This document shows, piece by piece, positions 16,717 through 23,762 of a stretch of 64,000 nucleotides of DNA (position 1 is its first letter; each line of letters opens with the position of its first letter). The notes under the pieces are model-generated. The model was not told where the DNA came from, searched no databases, and saw only the letters and a program-made list of their open reading frames with translations. Source of the DNA: Bacteroidia bacterium 43-41 (GTDB lineage: Bacteria; Bacteroidota; Bacteroidia; Bacteroidales; Dysgonomonadaceae); the NCBI GenBank assembly GCA_001898165.1, contig MKTD01000028.1, positions 62,001 to 126,000 of the forward strand. Direction: 5' to 3'. Both the position numbers and the translations under genes were made by a program.

Positions 16717-17700
16717 ATGGAATATCAGGTTAAAGCATATTATAAAAAGGAAAGTCTTCCCCCCTTGGACGATGTGAAGTTCTTTCACTACGCATCTTCT
16801 TTTGACTGGAACAAAAATATTTCGTTCTACAGGCCCCTGATGCTCATTGTTTTTCGCAACGAAAAGCCTATAGCGTCAATGTTTGCGCTCATTATGCGCA
16901 TCAACCGGTTTATGTATGGTTCAGTTTTCAAAAGGTGTTACGTCTCGCAGCAACCTGGCTTCTATGATGAAAACGCCAACAAGATAGAGGTTTTCGACCT
17001 ACTTATCTCTTCTCTTGTAAAAGAGGTTGAAAACAAGGTTTTTTTTATCGAATACCGGAATTTGAACGATGCCGCCTTTGGGTATAAAGGCTTCCGTGAA
17101 AATGGGTTCTACTCTGCAAAATGGATCAACGTAAAAAATTCATTGCAGCGAAAGCGAAAGATATGGGACCAGTTGTCCTCAACCCGAAAAAATCAAGTCA
17201 ACAAAGCCAGACGAAAAGGTGTTGTTATAGAAGAGCTCACGTCACACTATGAGTTACGGGAGATTTACAAGCTGATCGACAAGTCCAGAAACTGGAAAAT
17301 ATCGAACAGATTCCCTCCTTACCAATACTTCGACAATTTTTTCAACTGTTACGTTAGCGCCGGAAAGGGAAAAATACTGATCAGCCGCTATAACGAAAAG
17401 ATCATTGGTGGAATAATCCTCGGATTTGAGCAAAAAACGGTCTATGTGCTTTATTTTTGGGGAAAAGAAAAAAGATACAAAACATACTACCCTGCCGTTT
17501 TTACTATTTATTCGGCAATGGAAATAGCTGAAAAAGAGGGATACGAATTTTTTGATTTCATGGATTCGGGCTATCTGAATATTAATGCAGGGAAACCTCG
17601 TTTCTTGCTTCAATTTGGCGGAAAACCAAGAGCGACACGGCGCTGGTATCGTTTCAACTGGCGATTACTCAATTTTTTTGCAAAAAAAATATACGATTAA
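16717..17700 (+). CDS. FemAB/GNAT-like acyltransferase
   Basis: Two GNAT-like halves typical of FemAB or LPG-synthase-type enzymes. A central basic segment (SSTRKNQVNKARRKGVVIEEL) matches the conserved Arg/Lys-rich stretch of the FemAB family, and the C-terminal half has ISRYNEKIIGGIILG...YVLYFWGKEKRYKTYYPAVFTIYSAMEIAEKEGYEFFDFMDSG. Such enzymes use aminoacyl-tRNA or acyl-CoA to modify cell-wall peptides or lipids. There is no signal peptide. TATTTTTG at 16694-16701 is a probable -7 box very close to the start. The exact substrate is unknown; it could also be a sugar-lipid acyltransferase. Confidence 0.65.
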   Translation: MEYQVKAYYKKESLPPLDDVKFFHYASSFDWNKNISFYRPLMLIVFRNEKPIASMFALIMRINRFMYGSVFKRCYVSQQPGFYDENANKIEVFDLLISSLVKEVENKVFFIEYRNLNDAAFGYKGFRENGFYSAKWINVKNSLQRKRKIWDQLSSTRKNQVNKARRKGVVIEELTSHYELREIYKLIDKSRNWKISNRFPPYQYFDNFFNCYVSAGKGKILISRYNEKIIGGIILGFEQKTVYVLYFWGKEKRYKTYYPAVFTIYSAMEIAEKEGYEFFDFMDSGYLNINAGKPRFLLQFGGKPRATRRWYRFNWRLLNFFAKKIYD

Positions 17701-17815
17701 TCGTTAGAAGTCATTCATGTATGCAAAATTGTGTAAACAACTCGTCCATGCACTCGATTGCATAAGCACTACAAAATTAAATAAAGTTAATGTCATTCAC
17801 TTTTTCACTGTTTAG

Positions 17816-17847
17816 TTTGGCTGTAATTGAAAAGCACGTTATATTTG
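17816..17847 (+). promoter_or_regulatory. Promoter of a candidate small RNA
   Basis: TTTG (17816-17819), 20 bases, then TATATTTG (17840-17847): an exact fit to the Bacteroidota consensus, although the only plus-strand unit below it is a short stretch ending in a terminator. Confidence 0.65.
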
Positions 17848-17851
17848 CATC

Positions 17852-17922
17852 GTGTTTTTCATGGTATTAGATTTAAGGTTAACAATGGAGATTGGTTGTC
17901 GTGAGACAACCATTTTCTTTTT
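17852..17922 (+). ncRNA. Candidate small RNA of about 70 nucleotides
   Basis: An orphan transcription unit: a consensus promoter immediately upstream, about 40 bases of unstructured sequence (GTGTTTTTCATGG..., ATTTAAGGTTAACAA), then the perfect stem TGGTTGTC-GTGA-GACAACCA followed by TTTTCTTTTT, a Rho-independent terminator. No protein gene on this strand follows; the next gene, plsC, converges from the other side. An ATG inside (17861) opens a frame that would run through the terminator, so a leader peptide is less likely. I recognise the GGTATTAGATTTAAGGTTAAC style as something recurrent in Bacteroidales but cannot name a family. Confidence 0.55.
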
Positions 17923-17947
17923 ATACCAATCCGGAAATCGGAACCTT

Positions 17948-18697
17948 TTAGCTTTCATCTTTAAACTTCTCCCACAAAGCGGAATGAATTATTTTTCTTG
18001 ATTCATCTATTAATGCGGAAATATCACTTTCATTCAAATTTTCGGTAGGTATAGGCTTATGAATGATCAATTCCAGTTTATCAGGCCTCAAGCACAACGA
18101 GCCACGTTTCATCACATCGAAAGGGCCGTTAAGTGTCAGCGGGACGACGGGTAATTTAAGGTCATAAGCAATTTGGTAAGCTCCGCGTTTAAAACGCCCC
18201 ATTTTTCCGGTACGGGATCTTGCCCCTTCGGGAAAGAGCATGATGGAGACGCCATCCTCCATTTTCTTTTTGGCTTCATTGATCGTGTTGACACGCGCTA
18301 CCGGGCTTGAATTATCCACAAAAACATGACCGGCCATTTCCGATGCAAAACCCACCAACGGTATTTTACGTAAGCTGGCCTTTTGCATCCATTTGATGTT
18401 TTGATTCAAAAAACCATAAATTAAAAAAATATCGAAAGCGCCCTGGTGATTGGCTATAAAAACATAAGATTGATGAGGATCAAGATTTTCGTGTCCGCTG
18501 CTTTTAATCCGGCACAAAGCCAGCCAGCAAGTCAATCTCGACCACCATCTCGGGGGAACATAACCCCAATACCGGCTTCCGAAAACGGGTGCAAAGATCA
18601 TTACTGTTAATGCCGTTAAAATGGTAAGTATAACAAAGATGGGCACAAAAATAAGCCACTGATACAAAAAGATGAAAACTATTTTTATCAACTTCAT
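17948..18697 (-). CDS. plsC: 1-acyl-sn-glycerol-3-phosphate acyltransferase (PlsC type)
   Basis: Acylates lysophosphatidic acid to phosphatidic acid at the inner membrane. Motif I NHQGAFD (NHX4D), motif II around MQKASLRKIPLVG, motif III FPEGARSR and the proline motif VVPLTLNGP are all present. The N-terminal hydrophobic helix fits a membrane anchor. I chose ATG 18697 (MKLIKIVFIFLYQWL); the longer frame adds 15 non-conserved residues. Converges on the small RNA terminator. Confidence 0.9.
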   Translation of the reverse strand: MKLIKIVFIFLYQWLIFVPIFVILTILTALTVMIFAPVFGSRYWGYVPPRWWSRLTCWLALCRIKSSGHENLDPHQSYVFIANHQGAFDIFLIYGFLNQNIKWMQKASLRKIPLVGFASEMAGHVFVDNSSPVARVNTINEAKKKMEDGVSIMLFPEGARSRTGKMGRFKRGAYQIAYDLKLPVVPLTLNGPFDVMKRGSLCLRPDKLELIIHKPIPTENLNESDISALIDESRKIIHSALWEKFKDES

Positions 18698-18888
18698 AAC
18701 AAAAGATAAAACATTGTAGCAAAAATAATCATTTTTTGACATTTTCTGATTATAAAACCGGGTTGTTTTTCAACTTCATGAAAGTTTTTGTCATCACGTC
18801 TAAATTTTTAGCCTAAATAATTTTATTATTCGTGGAATTTTGTGTTTATTTGCGCTACGAAATCAAAAACATAATATAATAAACACAC

Positions 18889-19173
18889 ATGAAAGAATTA
18901 GCAAAGTATTCAGGCGTAATAGTAATGATTATTGGCGTGCTGATTTTGGCACTTCCGTTTTTTAGCGGGACGACCAACAACACAAACCTTTTAATTGGTT
19001 TAGTATTGATAGTTGAGGGTTTTTTAGGGCACCTCTATGTGAACAACATGAAAAAAGGAACCATTGTGAGCAACATTGTTTGGGCAATTATTCTCCTGGT
19101 TGTTCCCTTTTTTCTTTTCATGGCAATGAAAAATCTGGCATACAGCAAAGATGAATTTGCGCTGTACAATTAA
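18889..19173 (+). CDS. Small three-helix membrane protein of unknown function
   Basis: 94 residues with three hydrophobic segments (about 8-26, 33-51 and 61-82) and a short polar tail. Not recognised beyond being a typical small Bacteroidota inner-membrane protein. It has its own upstream TTATTTGCG box (about 18846) and a terminator right after it, so it is a complete one-gene unit. Confidence 0.7.
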   Translation: MKELAKYSGVIVMIIGVLILALPFFSGTTNNTNLLIGLVLIVEGFLGHLYVNNMKKGTIVSNIVWAIILLVVPFFLFMAMKNLAYSKDEFALYN

Positions 19174-19193
19174 TTACGACAACCGTAAAAGAT

Positions 19194-19228
19194 AAAAAAA
19201 AGAGGATTTTGCAATCCTCTTTTTTTTA
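19194..19228. terminator. Bidirectional intrinsic terminator
   Basis: AAAAAAAGAGGATT-TTGC-AATCCTCTTTTTTTT: a strong stem flanked by A and T runs, shared by the small membrane protein gene (+) and the KAS III-like gene (-), which end tail to tail. Confidence 0.85.
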
Positions 19229-19230
19229 TC

Positions 19231-20313
19231 TTATGGCATCCTGTATATGATGCTGTTTATGTTCATCCCCGCCCCTACCGATGTAAGTACCAGATTATCG
19301 CCGGATGAAATGTTGTGTCCGTTCATTTTACCTCTCATTACCATGTCGAGCAATGTGGGAACAGTGGCAACCGATGAATTTCCGAGCCACGAAATCGTCA
19401 TTGGCATTACCGATTCGGGGATATCGTTGATGCCATAGAGTTTAAAAAGTCTTTTAAGAATAGCATCATCCATTTTCCCGTTTGCCTGATGGATCAGCAC
19501 TTTTTTCACATCGTTCACATGTAATTTAAGCTTATCCAGACCTGATTTTATCGCTTTAGGCACATTCTCCAAAGCATACTGATATAAACGGCGACCGTTC
19601 ATTTTCAGATATAAATCTTTTTTATCGGCCAACTCCCGGTTATACGAATATCCCATATGGAGTAAGTTTGCATATTCCACAGAATCGCTTCGTGAATTAT
19701 GCCCGATAATTCCCATCGGCGTTTCACTTTCCATTGCTTCTACAATGGCAGCACCGGCTCCATCAGCATAGATCATGCTATCGCGGTCGTGCGGATCTGA
19801 GATCCTCGACAACACATCAGCACCGATAACCAATATCTTTTTAGCATCGCCCGAACGGATATAATAATCTGCCTGAATGAGCGCCTGTACCCAACCCGGG
19901 CAACCGAACAAAACATCGTATGCAACAGCATTGGGGCTTTGAATACCAAGTTTCGCCTTTACGCGTGAAGCCAGTGTTGGTAATATATCGATGCGGGTAT
20001 CGTTGGGTTTGGTTTCTCCAAAATTATGTGCCATAATCACATAATCAAGCTCTTCCCTGTCTATTCCGGCAGATTTGATGGCTTGTTCTGCTGCAATGAG
20101 AGCCAAGTCGGACGTTGATTGGTGATCTTCGGCATACCTCCGTTCGGAAATAGTAGTTATCTCTTCGAACTTATCTACTATTTCACGATTCTCCTTGTCG
20201 ATTTTTTCCCCTGTCGATTCCAGAAAGTTATAATTCAAAAAGTCATCGTTCTTAATAACTTTGGAAGGAACATAGCTTCCGGTACCGGTAATCAGGCTGT
20301 ATATTTTTTTCAT
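19231..20313 (-). CDS. 3-oxoacyl-ACP synthase III family protein (FabH-like)
   Basis: Thiolase-fold condensing enzyme with the Cys-His-Asn triad: Cys138 in FGCPGW, His in LIHQANGKM, and Asn in GNSSVATVP. Condenses an acyl-CoA or acyl-ACP starter with malonyl-ACP. At 360 residues it is longer than housekeeping FabH (about 320-335), with an N-terminal insertion (about 27-50). That suggests a second, specialised KAS III rather than the fatty-acid-initiation copy. No other fatty-acid genes are adjacent, so the pathway is unknown. Confidence 0.85.
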   Translation of the reverse strand: MKKIYSLITGTGSYVPSKVIKNDDFLNYNFLESTGEKIDKENREIVDKFEEITTISERRYAEDHQSTSDLALIAAEQAIKSAGIDREELDYVIMAHNFGETKPNDTRIDILPTLASRVKAKLGIQSPNAVAYDVLFGCPGWVQALIQADYYIRSGDAKKILVIGADVLSRISDPHDRDSMIYADGAGAAIVEAMESETPMGIIGHNSRSDSVEYANLLHMGYSYNRELADKKDLYLKMNGRRLYQYALENVPKAIKSGLDKLKLHVNDVKKVLIHQANGKMDDAILKRLFKLYGINDIPESVMPMTISWLGNSSVATVPTLLDMVMRGKMNGHNISSGDNLVLTSVGAGMNINSIIYRMP

Positions 20314-20376
20314 AATTAATTTTTGTAAACAATAACCTAATTTTTCAGCAAAGGTAGCAATTTATTATCAATACAT

Positions 20377-20437
20377 TTAGAAACTGTTTAAATTTCTTAC
20401 GAAAGAGGTAAAAAAGGATTTTGGCTCAAATAGCCCG
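20377..20437. repeat. Dispersed repeat family 2, short copy
   Basis: Begins TTAGAAACTGTTTAAATTTCTTACGAAAG and ends TTTTGGCTCAAATAGCCCG. The same left and right ends occur at 27380-27541 with a longer interior, and the right end alone occurs near 16558-16582. Its last base is directly followed by the duplicated fhs end at 20438. Confidence 0.65.
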
Positions 20438-20537
20438 GCAATCAACTCAAGCCCTCTATTTTTCCGTCCACGATATCAATCCGTCTGGCTTGCGGGTCGG
20501 CCGGAAGCCCGGGCATACGCATCATTTCACCGGCAAT
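20438..20537. repeat. Perfect 100-bp direct repeat of the fhs 3' end (outer copy)
   Basis: All 100 bases are identical to 22081-22180, which encode the last 31 codons and stop of fhs plus four bases. This copy has no gene attached: left of it is repeat family 2, right of it unrelated sequence beginning TCGTAACC. With the other copy it brackets 1543 bases carrying only the DUF3307 and SatD genes. Confidence 0.95.
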
Positions 20538-20597
20538 TCGTAACCTTTTCGGCATCTTTCCGGCTGTAAATATAAATCAAGTACGGATAGTTTCAAT

Positions 20598-21329
20598 TTA
20601 TTCATTGAGGTTTTGTAAGATGGAAGAGAAATATAAAACGAGAATTCCCGTAACAATAGCTATTCCAAAACTCAGTAAGGTTCCAATAAGGATGTATTCT
20701 GTCAGTTTCCGGTTTCGTGAATCTTTCAAATCGCCAAAACGAAATACCGATTTAGCCGCTACCAGAAAACCAATGGCTTCCCAACGTCCTAAAACGACAA
20801 ACAGAAAAACCAATAGTCTTTCCAAAATACCGATATAACGGCCGGCATTGGGTAACGATTTTTCTTTATCGAGGTATATATCCTTTGTCCAGTTTGTCAA
20901 CAGTATTTGAATTCCTATACCGCATACCACAGTTAAGAAAAGAATAGCTGTAAGATAAATCCAAAAATTCTGGTTTTCAACCAATTTACCGAAAGATATA
21001 TCCGGATTAAAAAACACGTACCACAAAACGATAATGCTCAACACGTGCAATAACTGATCCATTAGGAACCAGCCGGTTTTATTGTTTTTTTTCTGAAAAG
21101 ACAACTTCGTAATATCTATCCCAATATGAACAATAGTGATTGAAAGCGCCACAGCCCAATACCGGAAATTCCATAAAACCAGCCATGTCAACACACCGTG
21201 AATAAGACCGTGTAAGTATAATTTGAGAGATGTTATACCTCGTCTTTCTTTTTCATCAACCCACGATTTTGGTTGAAGAATAAAATCACCAACTAAATGT
21301 ACTAAAATCAGCTTGATCAATACAATCAT
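20598..21329 (-). CDS. DUF3307 membrane protein
   Basis: Integral membrane protein with about six or seven hydrophobic segments. The N-terminus HLVGDFILQPKSW is the DUF3307 hallmark, with His11 and Asp15 facing the first helix and a second His in the next helix (LYLHGLIHGVLTW). A polar cytoplasmic segment (TNWTKDIYLDKEKSLPNAGRYIGILERLL) precedes the last three helices, where KSVFRFGDLKDSRNRKLTEYILIGTLLS is conserved. Its function is unknown. The start overlaps the satD stop by four bases (21326-21329), so the two are translationally coupled and probably act together. It lies inside the unit bracketed by the 100-bp duplications. Confidence 0.85.
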   Translation of the reverse strand: MIVLIKLILVHLVGDFILQPKSWVDEKERRGITSLKLYLHGLIHGVLTWLVLWNFRYWAVALSITIVHIGIDITKLSFQKKNNKTGWFLMDQLLHVLSIIVLWYVFFNPDISFGKLVENQNFWIYLTAILFLTVVCGIGIQILLTNWTKDIYLDKEKSLPNAGRYIGILERLLVFLFVVLGRWEAIGFLVAAKSVFRFGDLKDSRNRKLTEYILIGTLLSFGIAIVTGILVLYFSSILQNLNE

Positions 21330-21964
21330 AGCAGCATCCTCTCCAGTTTACGCCGGTACATCTGCTCCATGGACAATATTTCATCTACATTGGCCCTTTT
21401 CCATCTTCCGCTTACAGAATTTTGTTTTATTCCCAACTGGGTTCCAATCTCGTTTTGGGTATAATCGGGATGTTTCAATACCATCTCTACCAATTCAGCA
21501 GAAGCGACCGACCATTTATCCATATAAACAGAAGCCAGCTTAATGAAAAGATTCATTTCCCCGTCAAAATCCTGCCAAGGGCTTTTAACAAGCAAGTTGG
21601 ATTTTTCTTTTTCCAGTATCTCAAATTTTTCTCCGGCATTTATAAACGCTTCTCCGTTACTTTCCGTTATGCGTCTGCCTGAATAACTCTTCTCGCCTAT
21701 GCCAATCGCCATTCTCACATCAATAAGGCTTTTATTTGTCTCCCCGGACGCTATCTTCTTAATTAATGCTTTCACCAGCAAGGCTTTTCTCAAGGCTTCC
21801 TCCGGATGATCTACTTCCAATTGAAACGAATCACCCCACACTACCTCCCACTGTTCAGGCGATTTGCCCCATTCATTGAACAAATCTTTCAGTGGCAGCA
21901 TCCACTTTTCGGGATTTTTTATTTTTCGAGACGAAACAATGTCTCCCTTTATAACTGCTATCAT
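21326..21964 (-). CDS. SatD family protein with possible nucleotidyl-cyclase-like fold and C-terminal HTH
   Basis: 212 residues. The N-terminal 150 begin MIAVIKGDIVSSR and later have WGDSFQLEV (Asp8 and Asp45), then IDVRMAIGIGE and NGEAFINAGEKFE. This order (Asp after a beta strand, GD-x-F hairpin, VRMAIGIG strand, G-AF-NAG helix) resembles class III nucleotidyl cyclases, with two metal-binding Asp positions; this is my reading, not an established assignment. Residues about 160-192 (YTQNEIGTQLGIKQNSVSGRWKRA) form a helix-turn-helix. The family name comes from the Streptococcus acid-tolerance sat locus, where its biochemical role is unknown. The gene follows six phased half-sites and is coupled to the DUF3307 gene. 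Confidence 0.8.
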   Translation of the reverse strand: MIAVIKGDIVSSRKIKNPEKWMLPLKDLFNEWGKSPEQWEVVWGDSFQLEVDHPEEALRKALLVKALIKKIASGETNKSLIDVRMAIGIGEKSYSGRRITESNGEAFINAGEKFEILEKEKSNLLVKSPWQDFDGEMNLFIKLASVYMDKWSVASAELVEMVLKHPDYTQNEIGTQLGIKQNSVSGRWKRANVDEILSMEQMYRRKLERMLL

Positions 21965-21972
21965 AAGGCAAA

Positions 21973-22048
21973 TATCGTGAGAAAAAATGATATATCAAAT
22001 TATCGTGAGAAATAACGATAATTTTAATTATCGTTGAAATAGATGATA
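21973..22048 (-). promoter_or_regulatory. Operator-like array: six half-sites every 14 bp upstream of satD
   Basis: Three 20-bp units start at 21973, 22001 and 22029, exactly 28 bp apart with 8-bp spacers. Each unit is TATCGT, eight bases, then ACGATA (middle unit, perfect palindrome) or ATGATA (outer units, one mismatch). Half-sites therefore start every 14 bp and alternate in orientation. The array ends nine bases before the satD ATG and overlaps a possible minus-strand -7 box (GATATTTG, 21977-21970). The simplest reading is autorepression by the SatD HTH. Confidence 0.75.
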
Positions 22049-22080
22049 TTCTTTATGCCACAAATTTCAGATTCCAAATT

Positions 22081-22180
22081 GCAATCAACTCAAGCCCTCT
22101 ATTTTTCCGTCCACGATATCAATCCGTCTGGCTTGCGGGTCGGCCGGAAGCCCGGGCATACGCATCATTTCACCGGCAAT
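22081..22180. repeat. Perfect 100-bp direct repeat of the fhs 3' end (gene copy)
   Basis: The functional copy, containing the C-terminal 31 codons and stop of fhs. Identical base for base to 20438-20537. The perfect match in a non-coding duplicate implies that the event is recent. Confidence 0.95.
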
Positions 22181-23749
22181 AGCCACGATAAACTCCGAGC
22201 CTTGGTTGATTACAATATCGTTGATCTTAAAACGGAATCCTTTGGCTACGCCATATTCTTTAGGATCGGCAGAAAACGAGAATTGCGTTTTTGCTATACA
22301 AACCGGAAATTTCTCCAGCGGGGTATTCTCTATTCCTTTCAATCGTCTCAATGCCTTTTCGTTGAAAACAACATCACGCGCCCCGTAAATATTGATTGCA
22401 ATTTTTTCGAGCTTTGTGCGGATGGGGTCTTCATCGGAATAGGTAAACTGCAACGGTTTGGAAGGCTCATTTTCAATGGCGTCCACCACTGCACTTGCCA
22501 GTTCAACCGCTCCCTGCCCGCCTTCGACAAAAGCATTGTTTACGGCAAAGCGAATACCGCGTTCCCTACAAAATTCCGCCACAACATCTATTTCATCCTG
22601 TGTATCGAAAGCATATTTGTTAAATGCTACCACCACGGTCTGACCGAAAGCCGCCAGATTTTCCAAGTGTTTAGATAAGTTTTCCAATCCTTTTTTCAAT
22701 CCGGCCATATCAGGCTGTTTAATACCGGCCTCGGGTGTCCCGCCATGCATTTTCAGTCCCTGCGCGGTGACTACAATAACCGTTAACTTTGGTCGTAAGC
22801 CGCTTTTCCGGCACTTGATATTAAAAAACTTTTCCGCTCCAAGATCGGCGCCGAAGCCGGCCTCGGTAATCACATATTCGCCGTACGACATGGCCATTTT
22901 TGTGGCCAGGACCGAATTACAACCGTGTGCAATGTTCGCGAACGGTCCACCGTGGACAAATGCTGCCGTATTTTCGGTTGTTTGCACCAAATTGGGATGA
23001 ATGGCATCTTTCATCAGTACGGTTATGGCACCCGCAACGCCCAGGTCTTTTACCGTAAACGGCTTATCTTCGCGAGTATAACCCAGCAAAATATTTTCGA
23101 TACGGCGGCGCAAATCGTCTTCATCCTCCGCCAGGCATAAGATCGCCATCAGTTCCGACGCTGCCGTAATATCGAAACCGCTTTCGAGCGGAACTCCGTT
23201 TCCCGGGCCAAGTCCGGTTACGATGTAGCGCAAACTGCGGTCGTTCACATCCAGTACCCGCTTCCAAAGCACTTCTTTAATCTCGCTGGGAGTGCCTTGA
23301 ACACGAAAAATATAATTATCCAGGAGCGCCGAAATGGTGTTGTGTGCCGATGTAACGGCGTGGAAGTCACCTGTAAAATGCAAATTGATATTCTCCATCG
23401 GGAGCACCTGGGCATATCCGCCGCCGGCTGCTCCGCCTTTCATCCCGAAAACGGGACCCAATGAAGGTTCGCGTAACGCCACAATGGCTTTCTTGCCAAT
23501 CTTATTCAAGCCCAACGCCAAACCGATGGAAACGGTGGTTTTTCCAATTCCCGCCTTGGTGGGTGTGATGGCCGTAACCAAAATCAGGTTACTTTGATCA
23601 ATTCTTTCTTGATTTTTCAACCACAACGGCACTTTTGCCATATATGGCCCGTAATTGTGCACGGCATCCCGGTCGATACCGATACTTTCCGCTACTTCTT
23701 TTACTTTCTTTAGAGGTGTTTCTCTTGCAATTTGAATGTCTGATTTCAT
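22085..23749 (-). CDS. fhs: Formate--tetrahydrofolate ligase
   Basis: Interconverts formate + ATP + THF and 10-formyl-THF + ADP + Pi. The nucleotide-binding motif [11 protein letters not shown] and the family stretch [22 protein letters not shown] are present, and the protein is full length (554 residues from ATG 23749, chosen because the conserved [10 protein letters not shown] begins there and because the upstream ATG at 23773 would overlap uvrB). With the histidine operon close by on the same strand, the reverse reaction could harvest ATP from the formimino carbon after methenyl-THF hydrolysis. The last 31 codons are duplicated beyond the SatD cassette. Confidence 0.95.
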   Translation of the reverse strand: MKSDIQIARETPLKKVKEVAESIGIDRDAVHNYGPYMAKVPLWLKNQERIDQSNLILVTAITPTKAGIGKTTVSIGLALGLNKIGKKAIVALREPSLGPVFGMKGGAAGGGYAQVLPMENINLHFTGDFHAVTSAHNTISALLDNYIFRVQGTPSEIKEVLWKRVLDVNDRSLRYIVTGLGPGNGVPLESGFDITAASELMAILCLAEDEDDLRRRIENILLGYTREDKPFTVKDLGVAGAITVLMKDAIHPNLVQTTENTAAFVHGGPFANIAHGCNSVLATKMAMSYGEYVITEAGFGADLGAEKFFNIKCRKSGLRPKLTVIVVTAQGLKMHGGTPEAGIKQPDMAGLKKGLENLSKHLENLAAFGQTVVVAFNKYAFDTQDEIDVVAEFCRERGIRFAVNNAFVEGGQGAVELASAVVDAIENEPSKPLQFTYSDEDPIRTKLEKIAINIYGARDVVFNEKALRRLKGIENTPLEKFPVCIAKTQFSFSADPKEYGVAKGFRFKINDIVINQGSEFIVAIAGEMMRMPGLPADPQARRIDIVDGKIEGLS

Positions 23750-23762
23750 TTTAATAAACTTT

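Noticed and set aside
17254-17613. 119-codon minus-strand open frame opposite the FemAB-like gene
   Set aside because: Antisense shadow with no protein features; the plus-strand gene has clear family motifs.
21973-22048. CRISPR-like repeats
   Set aside because: Units are 20 bp with fixed 8-bp AT-rich spacers, palindromic, only three, and no cas genes; operator array fits better.
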